From the NCBI RefSeq assembly GCF_964199755.1, contig NC_133898.1, positions 127,966,224 to 128,030,223 of the forward strand: a DNA stretch of 64,000 nt, written 5' to 3'. Positions 8,868-20,557 of this stretch are shown piece after piece; within the stretch, counting starts at the first letter, position 1, and each line of letters opens with the position of its first letter. The notes under the pieces were generated by a model that did no database searches, was not told the origin of the DNA, and saw only the letters and a list, made by a program, of their open reading frames with translations. This stretch comes from Larus michahellis (lineage: Eukaryota > Chordata > Aves > Charadriiformes > Laridae). The position numbers and the translations under genes are program-made.

Positions 8868-11506
8868 GTCAGAGCCCAGAACACGCTGAAAGTGAAACTG
8901 GGTTTCCTGACTGCAAGAAGGATTGGAAATGTGTCTTGAAACATGAGGAAGGTTCCCGAGACCTCATGTTGTGGTGTGCATGGGGACTGTCCTGGACAAA
9001 GCAGGGAGATGCGATTCAAGCAGCAGTGCAGAGATTTCCCAGCCTTTCAGGCTTACACTCACTTGGAAGGTGGCTTTGTACTGACCGTACTAGTCACCAG
9101 GGGCCTCCCTCACCAAGTGCCGGGCACCCCCCGGTACATACATTTCCCTCAACTCCAGAACCTGGGTCAGTCCTTGACCCCGGTTTGACTATTGGCATTG
9201 CGTTGAGTGTTGGCACGAAGACCTCCTGATGTGTAAACCTTCTCTGCTTTAGCCCTTGGGTAAGGGGAGGCGGAAGTGCAAAACCAAATGCACTAGCAAT
9301 GCGTAACTGCCTCTGAAAGTCCATCTTGTCTCCCCTTTTTCTCTGTCTCTCCAGAAGTGTAGCTCTCCTCAAGAGTTGAGTCTTGGATGCAAAAGGCCTG
9401 AGGGATGACTCCTTCCGAGGGAAGATATTCTGTTTGCCTTCTCCACGTGTCTTTGAAGGTTGCTTTGCTTAATTGTGCAGTAGTCAGGCATTACTTCTCC
9501 CATGTGTCCTCTAAGAAAATACAAAGAGAAAAGTGAGAAATAAGACGACGGAAAAACATCAACTGGATTGCCACACAGGCCAATGCTTCCCCAGCTGCTC
9601 CCAGGATATCCAAAAGGTGCGTATCTGACAGACATCCTTAGGAACAGGCCACAGAAGACATCACCCTCCGTTACTTGAGATAGCCCCTCTGCAGTTTGGA
9701 ATATTACTGTGTGCTGTCATCCCCAGGAGATTTAGTCTATCCTTTTCTGCAGCCCTGTGAAGACCCAGGCCAGGTGTCAGCCATGAAGATCCTGTCCCTG
9801 CTCTTCCCATTCTTCCTCGTGTTGATCCAGGGTGCTGCAGGTGAGAGGGCGAGAAGGGAGATGGCGTGAGGTGTGAGTCCCCATCAGTAGGAACCTCCTT
9901 GTCCTGGGAAGTGAACACTTTTGCCAAAGACAAGGAGGGGAACGTTTTTGCAGTTGTCTCAGAGCTCCTATGTAATGGCATACATCTGGGTGTGGTTACG
10001 GCTGTTACCATTTGCAGTGCGTATAGAGGAATCCAGCCCAAAGAAAGGACTTTGTTTCTTCTGAGGTTTAGGGAGGGAATCAGCCCTGGGCTCCAACTCC
10101 CGAGATTTGCTGCTGCTCTGGGAGGTGTCTCTGGATGAGCTACTCCTGAAGTCACTGTAGGCACAGGCTACACAGACCATCCTAGGTGTCCAAAATGTGG
10201 GCACTCCGGGGCAGAGTTTTCTGAGCGTGATATGCAGTACAGTTTGAGGGCCCTTTGACCTCTTAGACCTCCAATCCATCCCGGTACTGTGTGACTTAGC
10301 TGAGAATTTCTGGTGGAGGTTAACAACTTAGAGGGTGGCTGGAGGCCACGGCACAGCCTTCTGCAGCCCTACGGCCAGAGACAGCTAGACACCAGGCCTT
10401 TAGCTTAGAACTCTCCAGGATACACTGCTCATGCTGTCCAGTAGCATTGAACCTGAGTGTCCCAAAGCACTATTGTCCCGAGCCATGACCCCTGCAAGGG
10501 CTGGGCAAGGGCTTTCCGTCAGAAGTCAGTCAAAGGTGGGGTACTGCCAGGACGGGGATGTCGAATGGGAGAAGTGCCCCGCTTGCCAACTCTGCTGCTC
10601 AAGGCAGCGGTGGACACAAAGCTGGGGAGTCAGCGTGACTCTTACTCAGCCTCAGTTTGGTCCTTCCCACAGTCTGTTCTTGTGTGCACCCACTTGAGAG
10701 TGAGAGAGTCCTTCTGGGTGAGACACGTTGCCATTGAAGCTGTGGTTATGGTGAGGTTGAAGCTGAGCCCATTTATTGGCCTGAAATGCACGGGGAGTGT
10801 CAGACTTTCTGCAACCACATGCCGCTAGACCAGATCAATGTTCTAATAGTTTCTCTGTTCATGACCTTCCATGGCACCAGGAAGTGCAAAATGATGCAGA
10901 CGACAAGGGGGATTCTGTGTTTTTGGGGGATGCCGTTTCCCCTATAGATTCGTGGGAGTTTGTTCAACATTCAGGCACTGCTGCAAAAGGTAAGTTCTGG
11001 AAACAGTTTGCCTCTATTTATATAGTTATTATTGTCTTTCAAGCCAGCTCCTGGTTGGCAGCTTTGTGCATTCATGCCCAGAGGGAAAAGCCAGGGAAAG
11101 AAGGGAAAAGTCCTTGTGGGTTTGGACCTGTCTGCTGTTGGTGCTGAAGGAGCCCAAGGTCAGCCAGTGCCTCCCCGCCCTCTTTCAGCCCCATGGAGGC
11201 TTGCCCACTGACAATACAGAAAGCTCAGCCTTGTTGTCCAAATGAGAAGGCTGTCCCTTGGGTAGTGTGAGGCACAGGACTCTCCTCTTGATGTCTCTAA
11301 AGAGCCTTGGAGCCAAGGCTGCCAACACTACGGAGAGCACAGGGCAAGCCAACTGGAATGGCTGGAGTTTACATCTGTGAGGTTGTCTTATCCCCCTGCA
11401 CTTGTTTGTCACAGGAGAGGAGGTGGGAGAGAGTGGGAGGAAGGGAAAAGTGAGTTACAACAGGTGACGTGCTCATCTCCTTTCTTCATACAGCGTCTGG
11501 GGTTGA
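8868..11506 (+). pseudogene. AvBD3-like beta-defensin pseudogene, copy D
   Basis: The signal exon is intact (9753-9840, ATG 9783, MKILSLLFPFFLVLIQGAA). Exon 3 still shows a complete cysteine pattern: CRRQGGFC (from 10895), VFGGC, RFPYRFVGVC, STFRH, CCK, ending at a good donor at 10989. In that frame, however, a TGA (10892-10894) sits directly before the first cysteine codon, and the AG used as acceptor in B, C and E is absent at the matching position. Exon 4 (from 11494) would add VWG. No TATA box or exon 1 is found: the sequence joins the intron-1 homology at about 8868. The normal 3' UTR with its AATAAA is cut off near 11,600. Four independent defects make a pseudogene the best call. An alternative acceptor at 10881 does not avoid the stop. 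Confidence 0.82.
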
Positions 11507-11599
11507 GACCCTGAACTCTGCAAGCAGGACGTCCCCCTCGCTTCTGGCTCCTGGACCCATCTCGTGATGTCCTCCCCCCTCCCTCCTCTCCCCGTTTGT

Positions 11600-12629
11600 G
11601 ATTGGGCTGCCGTGCCCAGTACTGCTGACTCAGAAAGGCAAGAGCCAGGAGGTTCGGAGAAGGCAGCAAATCCTTATTTGTGGAGCACAAGAGCTTTGTT
11701 ACAAGGTCCCAGCTCTGGTCCCAGTTGCAGAACCCACCGCAGGAACATTTCCTTAAAGAAACGGGGTGTGAGAGACCCCGGGGGGATGCCACAGCAACCA
11801 GGAGAAGTCACACGTGACTCATGATCTCGCTGGAGGAAAATAAATATCTGTACCCAAAAGTCGGGTTTCTGCCTTCCTTCATCTGCATTATGTCTATAGG
11901 GAAACCTCATTATCTACTGGGCAGCTTCACTGTAGTATCAGATAAATCCTCCATTTTTACAGACACTTAATTCATTCAGATCTTACCTTCTGCTCCCTGG
12001 AGCATGAGGAGGATGAGGACACAGAGGCCAGGCTGGAGTTGCTGGTACCTCAAAATGTCCATCTCAAAAGCTCCTTTTCCTGCTTCTCCCCCTGCCAGAG
12101 AAAAAGAAGCATCGCTTCCCTGTTCTGACACCTCTGAGAAGGCTTCCCAGGCCTTCAGCCATGGGTCTTGTGTCATCTTGCCTTGTGTAAGAACCGCTTG
12201 GTGCTGTGGTTTGCTGGACGCTTCTTGGGACACACGCACACACACATGCACTGCATCCCTGTTCATTAGTAACCAGCACCAGGCTGCTGCTCTGCCACAA
12301 AACGGAACTTCTCCTGCTTCTCTTCAAGAAGCTCTCCCAGTAAAATCCAAGACCAGCCTTCTGGCACTGGGCCCTCTTCTTCTGCTAAGCATGCAGAAGC
12401 CATCTTCCACTATTTTCCATGATCGTTATCTTGACACCGTGTCTTGAAATCTCAATGGCGTGTGAGGGGAAAAGGCTGAGAGGCCAGGCTCCACAGCCAA
12501 AATCCCCAGCAGGTAACCCCTTGGAGTTGGGGCGACCAGATTGCTCTTCCATACACCTTGGGAGGCAGTTGCCAAGTTGGGCATGCAGCACAGAGCCCTC
12601 CTGCCCAAAAAGAGCAGCCACTTTACATA
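11600..12629 (-). other. Spacer containing an unassigned minus-strand defensin-like signal-peptide exon
   Basis: This DNA interrupts the normal 3' UTR of copy D and has no counterpart after B, C or E. On the minus strand, 12062-11987 reads as a 25-codon hydrophobic leader beginning MDILRYQQLQ and ending LILLMLQGAE. It is followed by a phase-1 G and a GTAAG donor, exactly the layout of an AvBD exon 2. Downstream on the minus strand (11,980-11,600) I found no clear six-cysteine exon; a cysteine cluster (KCSCGGFC near 11,740) lacks the rest of the pattern. It may be a relic or an unrecognised gene. Its duplicate is at 20557-20482. Confidence 0.5.
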
Positions 12630-13401
12630 AAATCATAGAATCATAGGATCATAGGGTTGGAAGGGACCTCTGGAGATCATCCCATCCAACCCCCTGCCAG
12701 AGCAGGGTCACCTTAGAGCAGGTGGCACAGGAACGCGTCCAGGCGGGGTTGGAATGTCTCCAGAGACGGAGACTCCACCACCTCTCTGGGCAGGCTGTGC
12801 CAGTGCTCCGCCACCCTCACAGGAAAGAAGTTCCACCTCATGTTGAGATGGAACTTCCTATGGTCAAGTCTGTGCCCATTACCCCTTGTCCTGTCCCTGG
12901 GCACCACTGAAAAGAGCCTGGCCCCATCCTCCTGACACCCACCCTTTCAGTATTTATAAGTGTTGATAAGGTCCCACCTCGGCCGTCTTTTTTCCAGACT
13001 GAAGAGACCCAAATCCTTCAGCCTTTCTTCATAAGAGAGATGTTCCAGTCCCCTCATCATCTTGGTAGCCCTTTGCTGACCCCTCTCCAGCAGTTCCCTG
13101 TCCCTCTTGAACCGGGGAGCCCAGAAGAACTGGACCAACCACTCCAGGTGTGGCCTCATCAAGGCGGAGTACAGGGGGAGGATGACTCCCTCGACCTGAT
13201 GGCCACACTCTTCTTGATGCCCCCCAGCATCCATTGGCCTTCTTGGCCACAAGGGCACATTGCTGACCCATGGTCATCCTGTTGTCCACCAGGACTCCCA
13301 GGTCTCTTTCCACAGAGCTGCTCTCCAGCAGGTCAGCCCCCCAGCCTGTACTGGTGCGTGGGGTTATTCCTCCCCAGGTGCAGCACCCTACACTTGCCCT
13401 T
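12630..13401 (-). mobile_element. CR1 LINE, 5'-truncated 3' end
   Basis: The left edge carries the CR1 3' tail in reverse complement (aatcatagaatcataggatc). Reading leftward on the minus strand gives the C-terminal part of CR1 ORF2 in pieces, including [20 protein letters not shown] and [14 protein letters not shown]. Homology stops near 13401 inside the reverse-transcriptase C-terminal region. The frame is broken in places. The same insertion is present at 21,123-21,894, so it predates the 8.5-kb duplication. Confidence 0.9.
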
Positions 13402-13830
13402 TTCTCGATTGCAAGAAGGGCATCAAACGCATTGGCTTCACAAGCGATGGCTACGTCCATCTTATATTTCTTCACCTTGCATGGCTTTAGGAGGAGACAC
13501 AGATTTGTTGGATCACCTGGTTTACAGACCTTAACGAGTACCCTGGTGTTCCTCTCACTTTCTCTGAACAGACAGCAGGGAGATAGTGTCATGGTCAGGT
13601 GCACAGACATCTTGTTCCAGAAGAAAAGGTTCTTGCAGTGTCTAGAGGTGGGAAGATTTTCAATATTTCACATGTTCTTGCACATCACATGCTAGCTGAG
13701 TATTCAATCTGATGAGAAGAGACAAAGAAGGACTCCTTTCTTTTGGGACCAGGCTAGTGCTGGTTGGTGTTTGCACCAACCAGTTACTTTGTGCATCCCA
13801 AAGATTTTTCAGCAAGCCACCACAGCCCGT
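13402..13830. other. Unassigned spacer upstream of copy E
   Basis: Nothing recognisable as a gene. A minus-strand frame here reads through into the CR1 piece but has no domain I know. The segment recurs before copy F at 21,895-22,350. It ends in the shared promoter block. Confidence 0.6.
13760..13783. repeat. Perfect 10-bp inverted repeat (hairpin) upstream of copy E
   Basis: The arms ctggttggtg (13760-13769) and caccaaccag (13774-13783) are exact reverse complements around a 4-base loop tttg. The duplicate lies at 22270-22293. It lies about 250 bp upstream of the TATA box. It has no T-run and no known function. Confidence 0.8.
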
Positions 13831-13839
13831 GTGCCTGCT

Positions 13840-14138
13840 GTGAGGTGGGGTGTCACAAGAGCTGTTGCATGAGGATAACGGTGAAGATTGCAACAGCCCC
13901 CAGGAGGCACCTCAGCCTCTCCCATTGCTTCAGAGAGGGATCGTCCCCACACAGCTGGGTCGCTTTCTCATTGGCCAAGGGGAGATGGGTCAGCAGGAAT
14001 AAGCGCACGTCCCACCCCCCAGCAATGGTATAAAACCCAGGCGTTTGAGCCAAAACAGTACTCCTTGCACCCCAGGGCAGCTGGACGCCAGCGATTCCTG
14101 TTGGGTTCTTACTGCCTGAACAGCAAGACCTTCATCAG
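13840..14138 (+). promoter_or_regulatory. Promoter and non-coding exon 1 of defensin copy E
   Basis: TATAAAA at 14029-14035, ATTGGCCAA at 13970-13978 and the conserved C/EBP-like block upstream. Exon 1 ends at 14138 before gtaggt. From about 13,830 it matches the B and C promoters closely. Further upstream it matches the region before copy F, marking a duplication breakpoint. Confidence 0.7.
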
Positions 14139-14497
14139 GTAGGTAATTGCTGGCTCTCTTTCTGGAAAAGTGACCATTCAGCTCCTCTGTTCAATTCCCA
14201 TCACTCGAGACTCATCTGCATGGCCAGCTGCTGGAAGTATCCATGCATGTAATTAGGCCACCAGAGATGTCTGGGAAAAAAGAATCATTGCAAGACATGC
14301 AGAGTGGTACGGAGCTCAGAATTGTTCTTAAGCCAAAGGTAGAGGGAACACCATCTGCTTGAGTTGGAGGTAGGCTCTCTGCAGTTTAGTATCCTGGGCA
14401 GAGTGCCCAGGCTTCTGCACCACCTGGGTCCTCCATGTCCTTATTGCCGCGGTGTCCCCCTCCGCAGCCCCGTCCAGACCCGGGACAGGTGTCAGCC

Positions 14498-15995
14498 ATG
14501 AAGATCCTGTACCTGCTCTTCTCCATCTTCCTCCTGTTGATCCAGGGTGCTGCAGGTGAGAGGGAAAGAAGGGAGGTGGGGGAGGGGTGAGTGCCCATCA
14601 GAGGGGTTTCCCGTGTGCCGCAAAGTCTCCACGTCACTTGCAGTGATGCAAAGGTTAGCGGGGATGGAGGAGAAGGCATTTTCCACATGCCCTTCCAAGA
14701 GCACATGGTAGAGCGAGCTCTTGGCAACAGAATCCTGGCTTCTTCTGTGCGTCAGCAAGGGGTTTCCTTTCAGGTTCCAGCCCTGCACCCAGCTGTTCCT
14801 CTTTGGGTGTCCCTGGAGGATCTTTTGAGCTGTGCAGGGATGGGAGAGCCCCAGGGGGTTGTTGGCTCTGTGGGTTGCCCGCGGCACAAAGTGGTCCCTT
14901 CTGGTCTAGTGCCGTCTCAGCAGCGTGTCCCAACACCTCATTGCCCCAAGGCACGATCCCTGCAAGGGCTGGGCAAGGACTTTCCATCAGAAGTGACTCC
15001 AAGGCAAGGGTGCAGCCAGGACAGGGAATTGGGCCGCAGGCAGTGCTCTGCTTGCCAGCTCTGCTGGTCCAGGCAGTGGTGGACATGAAGCTGGGGAGCC
15101 ACCATGGCTTTTCCTCGACCTCATGCTGTTCCTCCCCACGGTCTGTCCTTGTGTGCACCCACGCTGGTGTGAACGAGTCCTTCTGGGTGAGCCATGTTGC
15201 CATTGAAGCTGTGGCTATGGTGAGCTTGAAGCTGAGCCCATTTATTGGCCTGAAATGCATGGGGGGTGTGAGCATTTCTGCAACCACGTGCTGCTGGACC
15301 AGATTATCCCTTTAATGTTTTGTGTAGCATTCCCCATGGAAACAAGAAGCGCAATTCAATGCAGAATAACAGGGGGACAGTGCACTTATGGGCATTGCCC
15401 ATACCCTTCAAGACCTTTTGGGAGATGTTCCGGATTTCAACGCTGCTGCAAAGGGTAAGGTCCTGAGTAGGGAAAGAGTTTCCTTTTTTCTCCAAAAAAA
15501 TATCCGTTACAAATGTCTTTCTAGCCAATGCCTGGTAAATTCTCTCCTGCATTTCTGCTTTGTGGGAGAGGCCCAAGAAGGAAGGGAAAAGCCCTTGAAG
15601 GTCTGGTCCTGCCTGCTGTGGGACTGCATGAACCGTGGCACACCCAGCACCCCCCAACGCTCCTTCAGTGCCGCGACACTCATTCAGGCTTTGTAGAGGG
15701 CTCTCCCAAGCCAGCCAAGAGCAAAGCATGCACTGTCCTTGGACAGTATCGAGCACACGATCCTGCTTTTGCTGCATCTGGATAGACGTGGAGTCAGGGC
15801 TGCCAGCACTAAGACAACACAGGTCCAAAGTGTGTGCAATAAGGACGGAACCTCACCTCCGTGGAGCCTGATGCTCTTGCACCATAGACCTGTCTTGTCC
15901 TTGCAGGGGAGGTGTGAAAGGGTGCGAGGAAGGGAAAAGTAAGTTACAAGAGGTGATGTGCTCATCTCCTTTCTTCATACAGCTTCTGGGTTTGA
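14498..15995 (+). CDS. AvBD1/AvBD3-like beta-defensin, copy E
   Basis: A 65-residue precursor. Exon 2 is 14468-14555 (ATG 14498; signal identical to B and C). Exon 3 is 15328-15454 and encodes AFPMETRSAIQ, then CRITGGQC, TYGHC, the loop PYPSRPFGRC, SGFQR and CCK. Exon 4 starts at 15983. Because the split codon is GG|C and the exon reads TTC TGG GTT TGA, the C-terminus is G-FWV rather than R-IWG, so this copy loses the terminal glycine. AATAAA is at 16209-16214. Introns 1 and 2 are nearly identical to those of B and C, while the mature peptide is very different. Splice sites and frame look intact. Confidence 0.88.
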
Positions 15996-16234
15996 GACCC
16001 TGAACTCTGCAAGCAGGACGTCCCCTTCGCTTCTGGCTCCTGGACCCATCTCCTGATGTCCTCTCCCCTCCCTGCCTCTGCCGTCCCCAGGTGCTGTGAC
16101 AGCAGGAGTGGAAGCGCTGCTCCTGCTTGATGCCCGGGTGCTCGTGGGCCAGAGCCATCCCGTCACAGACCTGGTGCTGTTGGGGCAGAGGCTGCTTTTC
16201 CCGGCTTGAATAAAGATGAGCAGTTTGGCATTGC

Positions 16235-17360
16235 AGTGTGTGGGACGTGTGGCTATTCTGTTGTGGTGGAGGGTGTTTTGTGCCTGCTGGCTCTGGTGGT
16301 GGTGGTGGGGTGGTGTCAGGAGAAGCACCGGGACTTGTTGGGGGTCACAAGCATGGCTGTCCCTGGGGTGCTCTTAACTGGCAGTGGCGTGTTGACACTG
16401 GTCCTGCCAGTCCCTGCTGGGCCAAGGGCTTTGCTGTGGGTGTGATGGAGGTGCTCTACGGATGGTCCCTCCTGGGAAGTGGGAGGCCTGTCCTGCTCCT
16501 GCCGGTCACAGCTGTCCCTTGCCCCTGACAGCCATGGGAATCCCTCACAGGATTCATGTGCAGGGCTGTGCTGGGTGGTGCGTCCCTTGGTTGGGCATGG
16601 CCAGGGACGCCCTCCCAACCAGCCCTAGAGGCCCTGATGTTCCTCCTTGTCCTGCTCCAGCATGCTGCAGCCCTCCTGGCTGTGGGCCATGTGGGAGATG
16701 CGCTGCACCACTACTTGTCTCAGCAGGCAGGAGGAGGAGGAGGAGGTCATGCAGGTCCGGCTCCAGGTGACCTGTGAACTGTGTCCTATTCACTATGGCC
16801 CTGAAATGTCCAAATTTATAGTCCCACAGGGAGTAAGCAGGTTGACTTCTTCTCTCTGCCCGGCTGGAGGCAATCTGCGATGACAATGCTCTTCTCCATC
16901 AAAGGCTCTGCTCCATCAAAGGCAGTGACCCCTACCTGTCTGCAGAAGCAAACCTCATGCTTTAGGTTCCCTGGGTGGTTCCATACCCGCCTGTGTCTAC
17001 AAACTCGCGCATGTGGGTGCAACTACTCACCTTGAGTGTTTGGTGGTGCCTTTCCCTGCCAAGAAGGCAAAACCTTCTCTGCCATTGTTTTTCTGATCGG
17101 GGCAATGTGGTGAGGCATGTTCAGGTCATCCCTGCCTGCCATGGCCTTTCCTCCCCCTGTGCTCACCTCTCATTATATCGAGCCAGCAGCATTCCCCTTG
17201 AGCACCTTTCACTTCTGTAGGGAGAACTTGTTCCACTCCCGCAGGAACTTCTTGGCCCACAATGTCTCAAACAGAGAAAGACTGTCTTTTATCTACAATA
17301 CATGGCCTTTTCTGTTGTCTGTCATGCGTCAGATGACTGATTGTCTGGGTGAGTCAGTGG
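16235..17360. other. Spacer between copies E and G
   Basis: A duplicate of 7,725-8,867. It contains the GAG run near 16,730-16,745, a two-unit version of the 17-bp repeat (16889-16922) and the stretch that joins the promoterless pseudogene. No gene is seen. Confidence 0.7.
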
Positions 17361-17361
17361 T

Positions 17362-20001
17362 TGTCAGAGCCCAGAACACGCTGAAAGTGAAACTGGGTTT
17401 CCTGACTGCAAGAAGGATTGGAAATGTGTCTTGAAACATGAGGAAGGTTCCTGAGACCTCATGTTGTGGTGTGCATGGGGACTGTCCTGGACAAAGCAGG
17501 GAGATGCGATTCAAGCAGCAGTGCAGAGATTTCCCAGCCTTTCAGGCTTACACTCACTTGGAAGGTGGCTTTGTACTGACCGTACTGGTCAGCAGGGGCC
17601 TCCCTCACCAAGTGCCGGGCACCCCCCGGTACATACATTTCCCTCAACTCCAGAACCTGGGTCAGTCCTTGACCCCGGTTTGACTATTGGCATTGCGTTG
17701 AGTGTTGGCACGAAGACCTCCTGATATGTAAACCTTCTCTGCTTTAGCCCTTGGGTAAGGAGAGGCGGAAGTGCAAAACCAAATGCACTAGCAATGCGTA
17801 ACTGCCTCTGAAAGTCCATCTTGTCTCCCCTTTTTCTCTGTCTCTCCAGAAGTGTAGCTCTCCTCAAGAGTTGAGTCTTGGATGCAAAAGGCCTGAGGGA
17901 TGACTCCTTCCGAGGGAAGATATTCTGTTTGCCTTCTCCACGTGTCTTTGAAGGTTGCTTTGCTTAATTGTGCAGTAGTCAGGCATTACTTCTCCCATGT
18001 GTCCTCTAAGAAAATACAAAGAGAAAAGTGAGAAATAAGACGACGGAAAAACATCAACTGGATTGCCACACAGGCCAATGCTTCCCCAGCTGCTCCCAGG
18101 ATATCCAAAAGGTGCGTATCTGACAGACATCCTTAGGAACAGGCCACAGAAGACATCACCCTCCGTTACTTGAGATAGCCCCTCTGCAGTTTGGAATATT
18201 ACTGTGTGCTGTCATCCCCAGGAGATTTAGTCTATCCTTTTCTGCAGCCCTGTGAAGACCCAGGCCAGGTGTCAGCCATGAAGATCCTGTCCCTGCTCTT
18301 CCCATTCTTCCTCGTGTTGATCCAGGGTGCTGCAGGTGAGAGGGCGAGAAGGGAGATGGCGTGAGGTGTGAGTCCCCATCAGTAGGAACCTCCTTGTCCT
18401 GGGAAGTGAACACTTTTGCCAAAGACAAGGAGGGGAACGTTTTTGCAGTTGTCTCAGAGCTCCTATGTAATGGCATACATCTGGGTGTGGTTATGGCTGT
18501 TACCATTTGCAGTGCGTATAGAGGAATCCAGCCCAAAGAAAGGACTTTGTTTCTTCTGAGGTTTAGGGAGGGAATCAGCCCTGGGCTCCAACTCCCGAGA
18601 TTTGCTGCCGCTCTGGGAGGTGTCTCTGGATGAGCTACTCCTGAAGTCACTGTAGGCACAGGCTACACAGACCATCCTAGGTGTCCAAAATGTGGGCACT
18701 CCGGGGCAGAGTTTTCTGAGCGTGATATGCAGTACAGTTTGAGGGCCCTTTGACCTCTTAGACCTCCAATCCATCCCGGTACTGTGTGACTTAGCTGAGA
18801 ATTTCTGGTGGAGGTTAACAACTTAGAGGGTGGCTGGAGGCCACGGCACAGCCTTCTGCAGCCCTACGGCCAGAGACAGCTAGACACCAGGTCTTTAGCT
18901 TAGAACCCTCCAGGATACACTGCTCATGCTGTCCAGTAGCATTGAACCTGAGTGTCCCAAAGCACTATTGTCCCGAGCCATGACCCCTGCAAGGGCTGGG
19001 CAAGGGCTTTCCATCAGAAGTCAGTCAAAGGTCGGGTACTGCCAGGACGGGGATGTCGAATGGGAGAAGTGCCCCGCTTGCCAACTCTGCTGCTCAAGGC
19101 AGCGGTGGACACAAAGCTGGGGAGTCAGCGTGACTCTTACTCAGCCTCAGTTTGGTCCTTCCCACAGTCTGTTCTTGTGTGCACCCACTTGAGAGTGAGA
19201 GAGTCCTTCTGGGTGAGACACGTTGCCATTGAAGCTGTGGTTATGGTGAGGTTGAAGCTGAGCCCATTTATTGGCCTGAAATGCACGGGGAGTGTCAGAC
19301 TTTCTGCAACCACATGCCGCTAGACCAGATCAATGTTCTAATAGTTTCTCTGTTCATGACCTTCCATGGCACCAGGAAGTGCAAAATGATGCAGACGACA
19401 AGGGGGATTCTGTGTTTTTGGGGGATGCCGTTTCCCCTATAGATTCGTGGGAGTTTGTTCAACATTCAGGCACTGCTGCAAAAGGTAAGTTCTGGAAACA
19501 GTTTGCCTCTATTTATATAGTTATTATTGTCTTTCAAGCCAGCTCCTGGTTGGCAGCTTTGTGCATTCATGCCCAGAGGGAAAAGCCAGGGAAAGAAGGG
19601 AAAAGTCCTTGTGGGTTTGGACCTGTCTGCTGTTGGTGCTGAAGGAGCCCAAGGTCAGCCAGTGCCTCCCCGCCCTCTTTCAGCCCCATGGAGGCTTGCC
19701 CACTGACAATACAGAAAGCTCAGCCTTGTTGTCCAAATGAGAAGGCTGTCCCTTGGGTAGTGTGAGGCACAGGACTCTCCTCTTGATGTCTCTAAAGAGC
19801 CTTGGAGCCAAGGCTGCCAACACTACGGAGAGCACAGGGCAAGCCAACTGGAATGGCTGGAGTTTACATCTGTGAGGTTGTCTTATCCCCCTGCACTTGT
19901 TTGTCACAGGAGAGGAGGTGGGAGAGAGTGGGAGGAAGGGAAAAGTGAGTTACAACAGGTGACGTGCTCATCTCCTTTCTTCATACAGCGTCTGGGGTTG
20001 A
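17362..20001 (+). pseudogene. AvBD3-like beta-defensin pseudogene, copy G (duplicate of D)
   Basis: Offset 8,495 bp from copy D and almost identical. The signal exon is 18248-18335 (ATG 18278), the cysteine-bearing exon ends at 19484 and exon 4 begins at 19989. It carries the same TGA directly before the first cysteine codon (19387-19389), the same missing acceptor and the same lack of promoter and exon 1, so it was already broken when duplicated. The signal exon, the donor sites and the rest of the cysteine frame have stayed intact. Confidence 0.82.
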
Positions 20002-20481
20002 GACCCTGAACTCTGCAAGCAGGACGTCCCCCTCGCTTCTGGCTCCTGGACCCATCTCGTGATGTCCTCCCCCCTCCCTCCTCTCCCCGTTTGTGATTGG
20101 GCTGCCGTGCCCAGTACTGCTGACTCAGAAAGGCAAGAGCCAGGAGGTTCGGAGAAGGTAGCAAATCCTTATTTGTGGAGCACAAGAGCTTTGTTACAAG
20201 GTCCCAGCTCTGGTCCCAGTTGCAGAACCCACCGCAGGAACATTTCCTTAAAGAAACGGGGTGTGAGAGACCCCGGGGGGATGCCACAGCAACCAGGAGA
20301 AGTCACACGTGACTCATGATCTCACTGGAGGAAAATAAATATCTGTACCCAAAAGTCGGGTTTCTGCCTTCCTTCATCTGCATCATGTCTATAGGGAAAC
20401 CTCATTATCTACTGGGCAGCTTCACTGTAGTATCAGATAAATCCTCCATTTTTACAGACACTTAATTCATTCAGATCTTAC

Positions 20482-20557
20482 CTTCTGCTCCCTGGAGCAT
20501 GAGGAGGATGAGGACACAGAGGCCAGGCTGGAGTTGCTGGTACCTCAAAATGTCCAT
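20482..20557 (-). other. Duplicate of the unassigned minus-strand signal-peptide exon
   Basis: The same 25-codon leader as at 12062-11987, with phase-1 end and GTAAG donor, reading from ATG at 20557 to 20482. No cysteine-rich partner exon was found nearby. Both copies keep the reading frame, but the duplication is recent, so this says little about selection. Confidence 0.5.

Noticed and set aside
13402-13610. Minus-strand frame joining CR1 to upstream sequence (CKPGDPTNLCLLLKPCK)
   Set aside because: Cysteine-rich by eye but with no defensin spacing; the frame depends on reading through the CR1 junction.
14655-15287. Minus-strand frame of 210 codons in copy E intron 2
   Set aside because: It is antisense to an intron; the matching frames in B and C are split in two by a small indel, as expected for non-coding DNA.
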